From positions 1 to 64,000 of the forward strand of contig JBGAUE010000008.1 of the NCBI GenBank assembly GCA_044228795.1: a stretch of DNA of 64,000 nt, given 5' to 3'. This DNA comes from M0108 sp044228795 (GTDB taxonomy: Bacteria > Pseudomonadota > Gammaproteobacteria > Chromatiales > Chromatiaceae). A program made the position numbers and the translations under genes. Of this stretch, positions 36,322 to 45,220 are shown one piece after another; the stretch's first letter is position 1; every line of letters begins with the position of its first letter. Under the pieces are notes generated by a model, which was given only the letters and a program-made list of their open reading frames with translations, made no database searches and had not been told where the DNA came from.

Positions 36322-38388
36322 TCATCGGCAAGAGGTATCGGGTTGGACCCGGATGCAATGCACCTGGCGGGTTCTACTCAAACGGACAGCCGGGGGAAAG
36401 GCCCGGGCGCATTCGGGGAGGGCATCGGGACACCGAGGGTGGAAATGACAACCCGGCGGCGGATCGGCGGGGGATGGCAGATCTCCTTCGAGGCGAATGA
36501 CCGGCCGGCTCGGGTCCGGAGCGAGTCGGGGCACCGCCGACAAGAGGGCGCGGGTGTAAGGGTGCCTGGGGTCGTCAAGGACCTCATGGACCAGCCCGCG
36601 CTCGACGATGCGTCCCAGGTACATGACCGCGACCTCATGAGCCAGATAGGACACAACCGAGATGTTGTGGGTGATAAAAAGGTAGGCTAGGCCCTTGCGC
36701 TCCTGAAGATCCTTGAGCAGATTGAGGATCTGGGCCTGGACGGAGACATCCAGGGCACTGGTGGGCTCGTCGCAGACGATGAGCCGGGGGGCGACGGCCA
36801 GGGACCGGGCGATGCAGATGCGCTGGCGCTGACCGCCAGAAAACTCGTGGGGATAGCGTTCAGCGGCATCGGCGGCAAGACCTACCTCGTCGAGCAAGGC
36901 GGCCACGCGGACGCGGCGTTCAGCGCGGCCTCGGGCCAAGCGGAGGGCCTGCAAGCCCTCACCAATGATATCCCCCACCAGCAGGCGGGGGTTCATGGAG
37001 GCGAAGGGATCCTGAAAAATGATCTGGAGATCCTTTCGGTAGGGGCGCATGGCGCCATGGCTGAGCCCCGCCAGATCACGGCCCTGGAAGTGAATGGCGC
37101 CAGCCGTGGGGCGTATGAGCTGCAGCAGCCCCTTGCCCGCCGTGGTCTTACCACAACCGGATTCACCGACCAGTGCCAGGGTACGCCCAACCTTGAGTTC
37201 CAGGTCGATACCATCGACCGCCCTTACCTGCCCTATCCGGCGGCGGAAGAGGCCCTTATGGATGGGGAAATGAACCTGGAGTCCGGCAACAGCGAGGATC
37301 GTCTCGCCATCCCCAGGAGGGGCCGAAACCTCAGCGGGTACCCCTTCAGGCTCGGCCAGGGGGAGCGATGGCACAGATGCCGCCTGCCCCCATTGGTCAG
37401 GGGCCCAGAGATGGCAACGAACCCCGTGACCCGGCCTGAGATTAACCCATTCCGGCGACAGATCCCGACAGACGGCCATGACCCGGTCGCAACGATCCGC
37501 GAAACGGCAGCCATGGAAGACCTGGTTCAGGGGCGGCACCCGACCCGGGATGACCGCCAGCCGGCCCTGGCGCTTTTCCGGCGCGGGCAGGCTATCCCTG
37601 AGCTTGCGGCTGTAGGGATGGGCGGATTGGGCAAAGAAATCAGCGCTGGCAGCGGTTTCGACGATCTGGCCGGCGTACATAACCGCGAGCCGGTCTGCGG
37701 CCTCGGCCACCACGCCCAAATCATGGGTGATGAGGAGGACCGCGAGCCCGGTTTCGGCTTGCAACCGCTTGAGCAGGCGCAGCACCTGAGCCTGGATGGT
37801 GACATCCAGGGCCGTGGTAGGTTCGTCGGCAATCAGCAGCTCTGGATCACCGGCCAGGGCCATGGCAATCATGACTCGCTGCTTCATGCCACCGGAGAGT
37901 TGATGGGGATATTCCCCGATGCGACGCTTCGGGTCGGGAATGCCGACGGCATCCAGCAGTTCCAGAACCCGGGTAGTAACCTCCCGGTGGTTACGTTCGG
38001 AGTGGGCCGACACCGCCTCGGCGATCTGGTGACCAACCGTCAGAACCGGGTTGAGGGAGGTCTGGGGCTCTTGGAAGATCATGCCCATGCGCCCGCCCCG
38101 CACCCGGCGCATGGCGCTCTCGGGCAATTCCAACAACGGGGTGTCATCGAGCCAGACGCGGCCAGCGGCGATGTGGCCCGAGGGTGGCAGCAGGCGCATC
38201 AGAGATAGGGCCGTCATGGACTTGCCACAACCAGACTCCCCCAGCAAGGCAAAAGTCTCGCCGCGGCTGATCGCCAGATGCAGATCATCCACTACCATGA
38301 GCGGGGGATTGCTGAGGCCGAGATGGGTCTGCAGGCCCTCGATACGTAACAAGGGGCGGGGAGAGGGAGTCGTGGCAGTGCTCGGCAT
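36322..38388 (-). CDS. Oligopeptide/dipeptide-type ABC transporter ATPase with two nucleotide-binding domains, 688 aa
   Basis: A fusion of DppD-like and DppF-like ATPases, as in YejF and GsiA. First half: Walker A GESGCGKSM, signature LSGGMKQR, Walker B LLIADEPTTALD, then the oligopeptide C-terminal domain with CRFADRCDRVM. Second half (from about residue 365): GESGCGKTT, FSGGQRQR, LIVCDEPTSALD and a second C-terminal domain with CHFHPRCPDALPEC. The permease and binding-protein genes are not adjacent, so it must serve a transporter encoded elsewhere. It is separated from hoxF by 223 nt on the same strand. Confidence 0.9.
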   Translation of the reverse strand: MPSTATTPSPRPLLRIEGLQTHLGLSNPPLMVVDDLHLAISRGETFALLGESGCGKSMTALSLMRLLPPSGHIAAGRVWLDDTPLLELPESAMRRVRGGRMGMIFQEPQTSLNPVLTVGHQIAEAVSAHSERNHREVTTRVLELLDAVGIPDPKRRIGEYPHQLSGGMKQRVMIAMALAGDPELLIADEPTTALDVTIQAQVLRLLKRLQAETGLAVLLITHDLGVVAEAADRLAVMYAGQIVETAASADFFAQSAHPYSRKLRDSLPAPEKRQGRLAVIPGRVPPLNQVFHGCRFADRCDRVMAVCRDLSPEWVNLRPGHGVRCHLWAPDQWGQAASVPSLPLAEPEGVPAEVSAPPGDGETILAVAGLQVHFPIHKGLFRRRIGQVRAVDGIDLELKVGRTLALVGESGCGKTTAGKGLLQLIRPTAGAIHFQGRDLAGLSHGAMRPYRKDLQIIFQDPFASMNPRLLVGDIIGEGLQALRLARGRAERRVRVAALLDEVGLAADAAERYPHEFSGGQRQRICIARSLAVAPRLIVCDEPTSALDVSVQAQILNLLKDLQERKGLAYLFITHNISVVSYLAHEVAVMYLGRIVERGLVHEVLDDPRHPYTRALLSAVPRLAPDPSRPVIRLEGDLPSPADPPPGCHFHPRCPDALPECARAFPPAVRLSRTRQVHCIRVQPDTSCR

Positions 38389-38589
38389 GGGTTCGGGTAC
38401 GAGGAATCTATTCAGTATGACAGCAATCTATGACGGATGAACCCTTGCCATCGGCGGACCAGCTGACCCTTGACACCCCCAGGACACCCGCCCTTAGCAA
38501 GCTATTTCAAGCAGCTACCAAGAGCGGCTATTCTGGACAAGGAGCGACACCCACAAGCAAAATCCTCCCCGACAGCCTGATCGCGGCGA

Positions 38590-38595
38590 TATAAT
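38590..38595 (+). promoter_or_regulatory. Possible -10 box upstream of the STAS gene
   Basis: A perfect TATAAT stands 69 nt before the TTG start, in the divergent region between the ABC ATPase and the STAS gene. No clear -35 hexamer is present at 16-18 nt, so an activator or another start may be needed. Confidence 0.3.
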
Positions 38596-38663
38596 TCACG
38601 CCAACTTTCACTCCGCGCTTCGACGGCGCGATTTCACGGCAACCCTCAGCCAGGAGTCAGCAA

Positions 38664-38999
38664 TTGGATATCACCCATAGCCAACAAGGCGCCATCAGGA
38701 TCATTGAACTCAAGGGACGTATGGACGCCGTCACGGCACCCCTTTTCGATAAGGCCTTCGCCGAGGTCGCCACCCCGGACGCCTCGGACTTCATTATTCA
38801 GCTCAGTGGCCTGGAATACATTAGCAGCGCCGGCCTGCGCAGCATTCTCATGGTCGCCAAGCAGGTCAAGGCCCGGTCAGGCCGTCTGATCCTTACCGGC
38901 CTCACCGACGAGGTGCGAGAGGTTTTCCATCTCTCCGGCTTCCATACCATATTGCGCATCTGCGATGCCAAGGAGGACGCTCTCGCCGAATTGGCCTGA
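38664..38999 (+). CDS. STAS-domain anti-sigma factor antagonist, 111 aa
   Basis: Single-domain protein of the SpoIIAA/RsbV type, which binds an anti-sigma kinase when unphosphorylated. The conserved region LEYISSAGLRSILMVAKQ contains the regulatory Ser in the SSAG loop. The start is TTG at 38664, with AGGAG seven to eight nt upstream; an ATG would begin 18 codons later and cut the first strand. No serine kinase or phosphatase partner is adjacent. Confidence 0.9.
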   Translation: MDITHSQQGAIRIIELKGRMDAVTAPLFDKAFAEVATPDASDFIIQLSGLEYISSAGLRSILMVAKQVKARSGRLILTGLTDEVREVFHLSGFHTILRICDAKEDALAELA

Positions 39000-39078
39000 C
39001 GCCAGTCCCCCGGCGCCGGGTCGGCCTCAGCCAACCCGTCCTGGTGCCGCCCCTTCCAGTCTTACGCCCCTCCCCCTT

Positions 39079-39939
39079 ATGCCCATGTCCCGCTTCCGCC
39101 AAGGCTTTGTCAACTGCCAGGGCCAGACCCAGGTCTTACGCATGGCTTATACCGACTGGGGGGATATCGACAACCCCAGGTTGCTGCTCTGCGTCCATGG
39201 CCTGACGCGTTGCGGGCGGGACTTCGACACCCTGGCCCAGGCGCTGGCCGACGACTACCGTGTCATCTGCCCGGACGTCATTGGCAGAGGCCTTAGCGAC
39301 TGGCTCGACGACCCGGCTGGTTATGGCATCCCCACCTATAGCCAGCACCTGCTGGAGTTGCTGACCCGGCTTGGCCTTCCCCAGGTTGACTGGCTAGGCA
39401 CCTCCATGGGGGGACTGATTGGCATGGCCATCGCCGCCCAGCCCCATAATCCCATCCGGCGGCTCATTCTCAATGACGTGGGTCCCGAGATCTCGAGCAG
39501 CTCCCTGACGCGCATCGCCGATTATGTCGGCCGCGATGTCAGTTGGGGTAGCCTGAAAGAGGCGGAGGCCCATCAACGCCAAGTCTTCGCACCCCTGGGC
39601 AATCTGAGCCCGGCTCAGTGGCACCAGCTCCTGCGGCCCTGCCTGGTCCAGGACGCCCAGGGGCAATGGCGGACGCACTATGACCCGCGCATCGCCCTGT
39701 CCCTGCGCGCCATCGACCCCAGCCAGAACGCCAACCTCTGGCTCCTCTACGAGGCCATCACCTGCCCCACCCTGGCCATCCACGGCGCTAATTCCGATTT
39801 ACTGACACGTGAAGTCTGGCTGGCGATGGCCGCTCGGGGACCCCGGGCGACCCTAGCCGAGGTCCCTGGCGTCGGCCATGCCCCCCCGTTTCTGGACGAG
39901 GCGCAGATCGCCATTGTCCGGGATTACCTGCTGGGCTGA
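39079..39939 (+). CDS. Alpha/beta hydrolase, 286 aa
   Basis: Soluble cytoplasmic hydrolase: LLCVHGLTRCGRDFD (oxyanion region), PDVIGRGLSDWL, nucleophile elbow GTSMGG, acid near NSDLLTREV and His in VPGVGHAPPFLDE. The closest general type is the esterase/dienelactone-like or polyhydroxyalkanoate-depolymerase-like group, but the substrate cannot be read from the sequence. ATG at 39079 or 39085; the open frame before it is proline-rich and unlikely to be translated. It lies 79 nt after the STAS gene and may share its transcript. Confidence 0.85.
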   Translation: MPMSRFRQGFVNCQGQTQVLRMAYTDWGDIDNPRLLLCVHGLTRCGRDFDTLAQALADDYRVICPDVIGRGLSDWLDDPAGYGIPTYSQHLLELLTRLGLPQVDWLGTSMGGLIGMAIAAQPHNPIRRLILNDVGPEISSSSLTRIADYVGRDVSWGSLKEAEAHQRQVFAPLGNLSPAQWHQLLRPCLVQDAQGQWRTHYDPRIALSLRAIDPSQNANLWLLYEAITCPTLAIHGANSDLLTREVWLAMAARGPRATLAEVPGVGHAPPFLDEAQIAIVRDYLLG

Positions 39940-40042
39940 AGCCGCACACTGCCGCGTACCCAGGTATGCATGCAAGAAACCAGCAAGGTTGGATCAAGCT
40001 CCTGCCCAGGGGCTCCAGGGATTTGGGCCAAACCAGTCCCCA

Positions 40043-41368
40043 TCACCCCTTCTTCCCATCATCATTGACCAGCCGGGCGGGTATCCGGAGCACCAGGATG
40101 GCCCCCATAACCAGAGCCAGGATGAGCAGGGGCATACCGGCCTCGGCATTGTGGGTAGCGACCCGGAGCCAACCAACGGCCACCGGGCTGAGAAAGCCTG
40201 CCAGATTGCCAAGGGCATTGATCAGGGCGATCCCCGCAGCGGCGGCCGTACCGCTCAGCAGGGCGGCCGGCAGGCTCCAAAAGGCTGGCAGGGCACTCAT
40301 GATCCCCATGGTGGCCAGGCTCAGAGCGGCCAGCGAAAGCCAGGGGTTTTCGACCCAAAGCACGCTCAAGCCCAGACCCAGGGCGCCAGCCAGGGCGGGA
40401 ATCGCCAAGGCCCAGCGCCGTTCTCCCCGGCGATCCGCCGCTTTGCCGACACAAACCATGGCCGGTAGCGCCAGGGCATAGGGGATGGCGCTCAACAGGC
40501 CGATCATGAGCGGGTCCGAGATCCCGCTATCGCGCACCAGGGTGGGTAGCCAAAAGCCAAGGCCATAGAGGCCAGTCACCAAACAGAAGTAAATGCTGGA
40601 CAGCCACCAGATGTTGCCGTCGGCAAACAGCACCCTGAGGGGTGGGGATGGCTTGCGGGCCTCTTCGGCAACGATGGGCGCGGCCAGCAGGGCCCTTTCA
40701 TCCGGGGTCAGCCACTTGGCGTCGGTGATGCGGTCGTCCAGCCAGAACAATATGACCAGGCCCATAAAGACGGGTGGCAATCCCTCCAGCAGGAAGAGCC
40801 ACTGCCAGGCAGCCCAGCCGAAATGGCCATCAAAATGATCGAGAATCCAGCCGGACAGGGGTCCGCCTATCATGCCCGCCAGGGCGATGGCGGTCATGAA
40901 GAGGGCGTTGATCCGCCCCCGCCGCTCGGCCGGGAACCAGTAGGTCAGGTACAGGATGATGCCGGGAAAGAAGCCGGCCTCGGCAACGCCCAGCAGGAAG
41001 CGCAGGAGGTAAAACATCTCCGCCGTGGTCACCCACATCATCGCCAGGGAGACCAGACCCCAGGTCATCATAATGCGCGCGATCCAGAGCCGCGCCCCGA
41101 CCTTGTGCAGGATAATGTTGCTGGGCACCTCGAAAAGAAAGTAGCCGATAAAGAAGATGCCCGCGCCCAGACCATAGACGGCCTCGCTGAAGCCCAACTC
41201 GGCGCTCATTTGCAACTTAGCGAAGCCAATATTGATGCGGTCCAGATAGGCCAGAATGTAACAGAGACCCAGGAAGGGCAACAGCCGCCAGGCTACCTTG
41301 CGGTAGGCAGCATTGGCGAGGGCGGAGGAGCTCGAATCAGAGTCGGTGGCCAAGATACGGTCGGTCAA
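40043..41368 (-). CDS. MFS transporter of the anion:cation symporter (ACS) type, 441 aa
   Basis: Twelve hydrophobic helices. The N-terminal block YILAYLDRINIGFAKLQM and FFIGYFLFEVPSNIILHKVGAR is diagnostic of the ACS family (phthalate, tartrate, hexuronate and related organic acid/proton symporters). FLLGVAEAGFFPGIILYLTYWF also fits. TTG start at 41368 with GAGGG 7 nt upstream. No catabolic gene is adjacent, so the substrate is unknown. Confidence 0.88.
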   Translation of the reverse strand: MTDRILATDSDSSSSALANAAYRKVAWRLLPFLGLCYILAYLDRINIGFAKLQMSAELGFSEAVYGLGAGIFFIGYFLFEVPSNIILHKVGARLWIARIMMTWGLVSLAMMWVTTAEMFYLLRFLLGVAEAGFFPGIILYLTYWFPAERRGRINALFMTAIALAGMIGGPLSGWILDHFDGHFGWAAWQWLFLLEGLPPVFMGLVILFWLDDRITDAKWLTPDERALLAAPIVAEEARKPSPPLRVLFADGNIWWLSSIYFCLVTGLYGLGFWLPTLVRDSGISDPLMIGLLSAIPYALALPAMVCVGKAADRRGERRWALAIPALAGALGLGLSVLWVENPWLSLAALSLATMGIMSALPAFWSLPAALLSGTAAAAGIALINALGNLAGFLSPVAVGWLRVATHNAEAGMPLLILALVMGAILVLRIPARLVNDDGKKG

Positions 41369-41830
41369 GCTTAATCCCTCTAAAACAGCCCCAAGACATT
41401 GTTAATAATTACAAATAATGGCAGGGTTGTCACCCGTCCCCCTGCCAGATTTAGGGCGTCATCCGATAGGCAAGGCCCAGGATGCTGGCCCGGTTGCCTT
41501 GGGCACCCTAATGCCTGATCATGCCCCCATCCTATTCCACCAGCGCCAGGGTGAAATCAGCTTGATCAGGTACCAACACCTTTTGAGGCTTTTTGGCAAC
41601 CTGAAGGTCCTGAAGGATATCAATGTTGAGAGCGAACAGGGGGGAGGTTATTGCCATCCTTGAGCCGTCACGCACCGCTAAGAGTACCTTCCTGCGCGGC
41701 CTGAACCTGCGCGACCAGTCCTCGGGCGGCCCCATTGAGCCATGATCTGGCTTGATCGCAATACCACCAGGAAAGCCCAAATTTTCGCCTTTATCCCTCG
41801 TTATGGCCATGCCAGTATCCAGGATTGCCG
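41369..41830. other. Intergenic region left of arsM
   Basis: About 460 bases. A 92-112-codon open frame on the minus strand (41532-41870) and an 81-codon frame on the plus strand (41418-41663) overlap each other, and neither has a recognisable motif or good ribosome site. The minus frame contains an Arg-rich stretch and could be a decayed gene. No operator for the arsenic genes was recognised. Confidence 0.4.
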
Positions 41831-42679
41831 ATGAACCTAACTCCCGAAAACCCGGTTGCAGCCCAAGCAAGAAACGCGGACATCATCCGTAGTCAGGTTC
41901 GCGAGGACTATGCCCGAGTGGCCCAGGCCAGCGGCTTGAGCGACTGTTGCTGCTCCGCCCACACTTGCTGTGGCGATGCCCCGGAGGTGAGCATCAACAC
42001 CCTGGTCTCCCTACGCCTCGGTTACAGCCAGGCGGACCTGGACCTGATGCCAGCCGGGGCGGATATGGGGCTGGGTTGTGGGAACCCCACCGCCATCGCG
42101 GCCCTGCGCCATGGGGAGGTAGTGGCGGACCTGGGGGCCGGTGGTGGCATCGATGCCTTTCTAGCCGCCCGCGCGGTCGGTACCTCGGGCCGCGTCATCG
42201 GTATCGATATGACGCCGGATATGGTCAGCAAGGCGCGACACCATGCCGAACGGGGCGGCTTTGCTAACGTGGAGTTTCGTCTCGGCGAGATCGAATACCT
42301 GCCCTTGGCGGATGCCTCGGTGGATGTCATCCTCTCCAACTGCGTCATCAACCTGTCCCCGGACAAGCCCCAGGTCTTCCAGGAGTCCTTCCGTGTCCTC
42401 AAGCCCGGTGGCCGGCTGGCAATCTCGGACGTCGTCGCCACCGCCAATCTCCCCCCAGAATGGCGGGATGACCCCAAGCTGCATTCCGGCTGCATGGCCG
42501 GCGCAGCCCCGATCCAGGACCTGGAGGCCATGCTCGAGACGGCGGGCTTCACCCACATCGCTATCCGGCCCAAGGAGCAGTCCCGGGAATTCATTCGCGA
42601 CTGGGCCCCTGGCAGGGGGGTGGAGGACTATCTGGTTGCGGCCATTATCGAGGCGATCAAACCAGATACCTCTACCTGA
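41831..42679 (+). CDS. arsM: Arsenite S-adenosylmethionine methyltransferase ArsM, 282 aa
   Basis: Methylates trivalent arsenic, giving volatile or more easily exported species. The SAM-binding motif is VVADLGAGGGIDAFLAA (about residues 97-113). Conserved arsenic-binding cysteines fit LGCGNPTA (Cys83), LSNCVINLSPDK and HSGCMAGA. A cysteine cluster CCCSAHTCCG near residues 39-48 is also typical of bacterial ArsM. ATG at 41831 is chosen because the two codons before it have no ribosome site. It is the left-most arsenic gene of the region. Confidence 0.94.
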   Translation: MNLTPENPVAAQARNADIIRSQVREDYARVAQASGLSDCCCSAHTCCGDAPEVSINTLVSLRLGYSQADLDLMPAGADMGLGCGNPTAIAALRHGEVVADLGAGGGIDAFLAARAVGTSGRVIGIDMTPDMVSKARHHAERGGFANVEFRLGEIEYLPLADASVDVILSNCVINLSPDKPQVFQESFRVLKPGGRLAISDVVATANLPPEWRDDPKLHSGCMAGAAPIQDLEAMLETAGFTHIAIRPKEQSREFIRDWAPGRGVEDYLVAAIIEAIKPDTST

Positions 42680-42752
42680 TTGCCCTGAGGGCAATTCCTG
42701 TCATTCATCGGCATGGCCACCCGCACCCAGGCCCCCAGCCACTTCAAGGGCA

Positions 42753-42848
42753 ATGAATCCTATTGGGATTTATCGGGTAATCATCGCGATACTGGCTTTG
42801 ATGACCACGACGACCTTGCCGAGCGCCCGCGCGAAACCAGTCTTGTAA
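42753..42848 (+). CDS. Possible 31-residue leader or signal-like peptide
   Basis: An ATG preceded closely by AAGGG opens a 31-codon frame coding a short basic start, a hydrophobic run (VIIAILALMTTTTL) and an A-R-A end resembling a signal-peptidase site, with TAA 11 nt before the CDF start. It could be a membrane microprotein or a translated leader for the metal pump. The larger frame of the pump gene also reads through this area, so translation needs proof. Confidence 0.25.
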   Translation: MNPIGIYRVIIAILALMTTTTLPSARAKPVL

Positions 42849-42859
42849 GGAGAACGAGC

Positions 42860-43867
42860 ATGCATATCGAAAATCTCTCTGCCTGGCAGCACGATCATGT
42901 CTTTGATATCGGTAGCGAAGCAGCTGAACGGGGTACGCGTCTGGTGATGTGGATCACCGCCGCCATGATGGTGGTCGAGATCGCCGCCGGCTGGTGGTAC
43001 AACTCCATGGCCCTCCTGGCCGACGGCTGGCACATGAGTTCTCATGCGGTGGCTATCGGTCTGTCGGCAATGGCTTACGCGATGGCACGTCTATACGCCC
43101 GGGACCCGAGATTCACCTTCGGCACCTGGAAAATCGAGGTACTGGGAGGCTTTGCCAGCGCCATCTTCCTCCTTGGAGTAGCCCTAATGATGGTGGTGAG
43201 CTCCATCGAACGCATCCTGTCGCCTCAGCCGATCCAGTATCAGGAAGCCATCGTCATCGCCGTGCTGGGTTTGCTGGTCAACCTCGTATCCGCGCTCATC
43301 CTTGGCAAGGCGCATCACCAGGATCACGGCCACCCCGATCATGGCCATCACCACGGCCACGGGCATCACCATGATCACCCGCACGACTCGGGGGAAAATC
43401 CCGATTTGAACCTGAAGTCAGCCTACCTGCACGTCATTGCTGATGCGGCAACTTCGGTACTGGCTATCGTCGCTCTGATGGGTGGCTGGATTTACGGCTG
43501 GATGTGGCTCGACCCGGTCATGGGCATCCTGGGCGCCATCCTGGTGGCGAGCTGGGCCAAGGGGCTCATTATTGAGACTGGCAAGGTGCTCCTGGATCGG
43601 GAGATGGATCATCCGGTGGTTGATGAGGTCCGCGCGGTGGTGGAAACCGGTCCCCACGCGGGTGAGACCCGCATCACCGACCTGCATGTCTGGCGGGTAG
43701 GTAAGAATGTCTTCGCCTGCGCGCTCACGGTAGTCACCCACGACCTTTTCCTGACCGCGGATGCGATTCGCAAACTCCTGGCCGTCCATGAGGAAATCGT
43801 CCACTCGACCATCGAGGTCCAGGTTTGCCCGGACGTCATGCCCCAGCCCGGTGGTGCGACGACCTAA
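42860..43867 (+). CDS. Cation diffusion facilitator, DmeF-like divalent metal efflux pump, 335 aa
   Basis: Inner-membrane metal/proton antiporter. The N-terminus MHIENLSAWQHDHVFD is the DmeF hallmark. Six helices carry two metal-site pairs, LADGWHMSSH and ADAATSVLAI (HxxxD-type pattern altered at the second site). A His-rich loop (HHQDHGHPDHGHHHGHGHHH, about residues 153-172) lies between helices 4 and 5. A C-terminal cytoplasmic domain has ITDLHVWRVG. ATG at 42860 with AAGGAG seven to eight nt upstream is far better than the 42713 start. By family, cobalt, nickel or zinc export is likely. Confidence 0.9.
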   Translation: MHIENLSAWQHDHVFDIGSEAAERGTRLVMWITAAMMVVEIAAGWWYNSMALLADGWHMSSHAVAIGLSAMAYAMARLYARDPRFTFGTWKIEVLGGFASAIFLLGVALMMVVSSIERILSPQPIQYQEAIVIAVLGLLVNLVSALILGKAHHQDHGHPDHGHHHGHGHHHDHPHDSGENPDLNLKSAYLHVIADAATSVLAIVALMGGWIYGWMWLDPVMGILGAILVASWAKGLIIETGKVLLDREMDHPVVDEVRAVVETGPHAGETRITDLHVWRVGKNVFACALTVVTHDLFLTADAIRKLLAVHEEIVHSTIEVQVCPDVMPQPGGATT

Positions 43868-43927
43868 CGGCATCCCCCTTGGAATTGCGCCGACTCTTCC
43901 CCCAAGCCAGCTAGCGAACCGAATGAC

Positions 43928-44509
43928 ATGTCCGCCCTAGAGACCCTCACCGCCATTGTTTCCACCTTCGGTCTCATCTTCCTGGCCGAGATCGGGGACA
44001 AAAGTCAACTGGTCTGCATGACCCTGGCCGCCCGCCATCGCCACCTGCCGGTGCTGCTGGGAGCCATCGCCGCCTTCCTCATCCTCAATACCCTGGCGGT
44101 CGTCTTTGGCGCTGGTCTGGCGCAATGGCTACCGGAAAGAATCCTGGCGGGGGCCGTGGCCCTGCTCTTCGGGGCCTTTGGCATCAAGTCCCTGCTCACC
44201 CAGGAGGAGGTAGGGGAGGATGGCGAGGTCGAGGAAAAGCCCGGCCATGGCATCTTCGCCACCACCTTCCTCATGCTCTTGCTGGCGGAGATGGGCGACA
44301 AGACCCAAATCGCCATTGCTGGCCTCGCCAGCACCTTGCCCGCCCTGGCGGTCTGGGTCGGGGCCACCCTGGCCCTGATCATCACCTCAGCCCTGGGGGT
44401 TTGGCTGGGCGTCACCCTCCTGAGACACATCCCCATCCATCGGCTCCACCAGATTAGTGGGGTCTTTTTCCTGGTGCTGGCGGCCTTCGCGGCAACGCGG
44501 GTCTTCTGA
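43928..44509 (+). CDS. TMEM165/GDT1-family transporter (UPF0016), 193 aa
   Basis: Six-helix protein with the two family motifs ExGDKSQ/T: FLAEIGDKSQLVCMTLAARH (about residue 20) and LLAEMGDKTQIAIAGLAS (about residue 120). Members export manganese or move calcium in exchange for protons. The acidic loop EEVGEDGEVEEKPG separates the repeats. It follows the CDF pump by 60 nt and is likely co-transcribed, giving a two-gene metal efflux unit. Confidence 0.9.
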   Translation: MSALETLTAIVSTFGLIFLAEIGDKSQLVCMTLAARHRHLPVLLGAIAAFLILNTLAVVFGAGLAQWLPERILAGAVALLFGAFGIKSLLTQEEVGEDGEVEEKPGHGIFATTFLMLLLAEMGDKTQIAIAGLASTLPALAVWVGATLALIITSALGVWLGVTLLRHIPIHRLHQISGVFFLVLAAFAATRVF

Positions 44510-44522
44510 GGGGGAATCCGGG

Positions 44523-45194
44523 TCAGGTGCCAGCCCGGCTAGCTTCGCGAGCCTTCCTGATCATCCCGGCGGCGATATCAAGCTGACCTTCGTGACCGCG
44601 ACCGGCATCGCCGATGACCCGATAGCGCTCATCGACAATGATGCTCGGCACTGAATTGACGCGGAATCGCTCGGCGCTTGCCTGCGCCTGGCGCAATTTG
44701 CTTTCTACCGAGGAGCTGTTGAACTGTTTATGAAAGGCCTCCGGGTCCAGCCCTTGTTTTGCCACCCAGTCCATGACCTTCCTTTCGGTGTAGAGGTTTT
44801 CCCGTTGTTTGTTAATCGCATCGAAAACCGCCTGATCCAGACGCTCCAGGAACCCCCCCAGCTCCAGGGCATAATAGAGTCGCGCCAGGGTGGTCCAGGC
44901 CGCGCGCCCGAAGGTCACAGGCACGCGCTCAAACTCCACGTCATCGGGTAGCTCCTTGGCCCAGGCCGTGATCAGGGGATTCAGATCAGCGCAATGCGGG
45001 CAGCCGTAGGAGAAGAACTCACTGACCCTGACCGCCTGCCCTTGGGTGTTGGCCCCTGGGGCTGGCAGAGCTTCCCAGTCGCGTCCTTCCACCCAATCCT
45101 CCCAAGGCCAGGCCCAGGCCCAGGCCCCGGGCACCACGGCCATACCCAAGGCGGCTGTTAAAACAGCATGAAAATCGCGACGGGTCATAACCAT
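44523..45194 (-). CDS. dsbA: Thiol:disulfide interchange protein DsbA, 223 aa
   Basis: Periplasmic oxidant of protein thiols. A signal peptide (about residues 1-27, ending PGAWAWA) is followed by a thioredoxin domain with the DsbA active site CPHC (Cys65, Cys68 in FFSYGCPHCADLNP) and the cis-Pro in VNSVPSIIVDERY. An insertion of helices between these parts matches the family. It starts 26 nt after dsbB on the same strand. Confidence 0.95.
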   Translation of the reverse strand: MVMTRRDFHAVLTAALGMAVVPGAWAWAWPWEDWVEGRDWEALPAPGANTQGQAVRVSEFFSYGCPHCADLNPLITAWAKELPDDVEFERVPVTFGRAAWTTLARLYYALELGGFLERLDQAVFDAINKQRENLYTERKVMDWVAKQGLDPEAFHKQFNSSSVESKLRQAQASAERFRVNSVPSIIVDERYRVIGDAGRGHEGQLDIAAGMIRKAREASRAGT

Positions 45195-45220
45195 GGGGTG
45201 CCTCGATGGAAAAAATGGAC

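Noticed and set aside
36847..38208. 453-codon plus-strand frame opposite the ABC ATPase
   Set aside because: Antisense shadow of a gene with complete Walker and signature motifs on the other strand.
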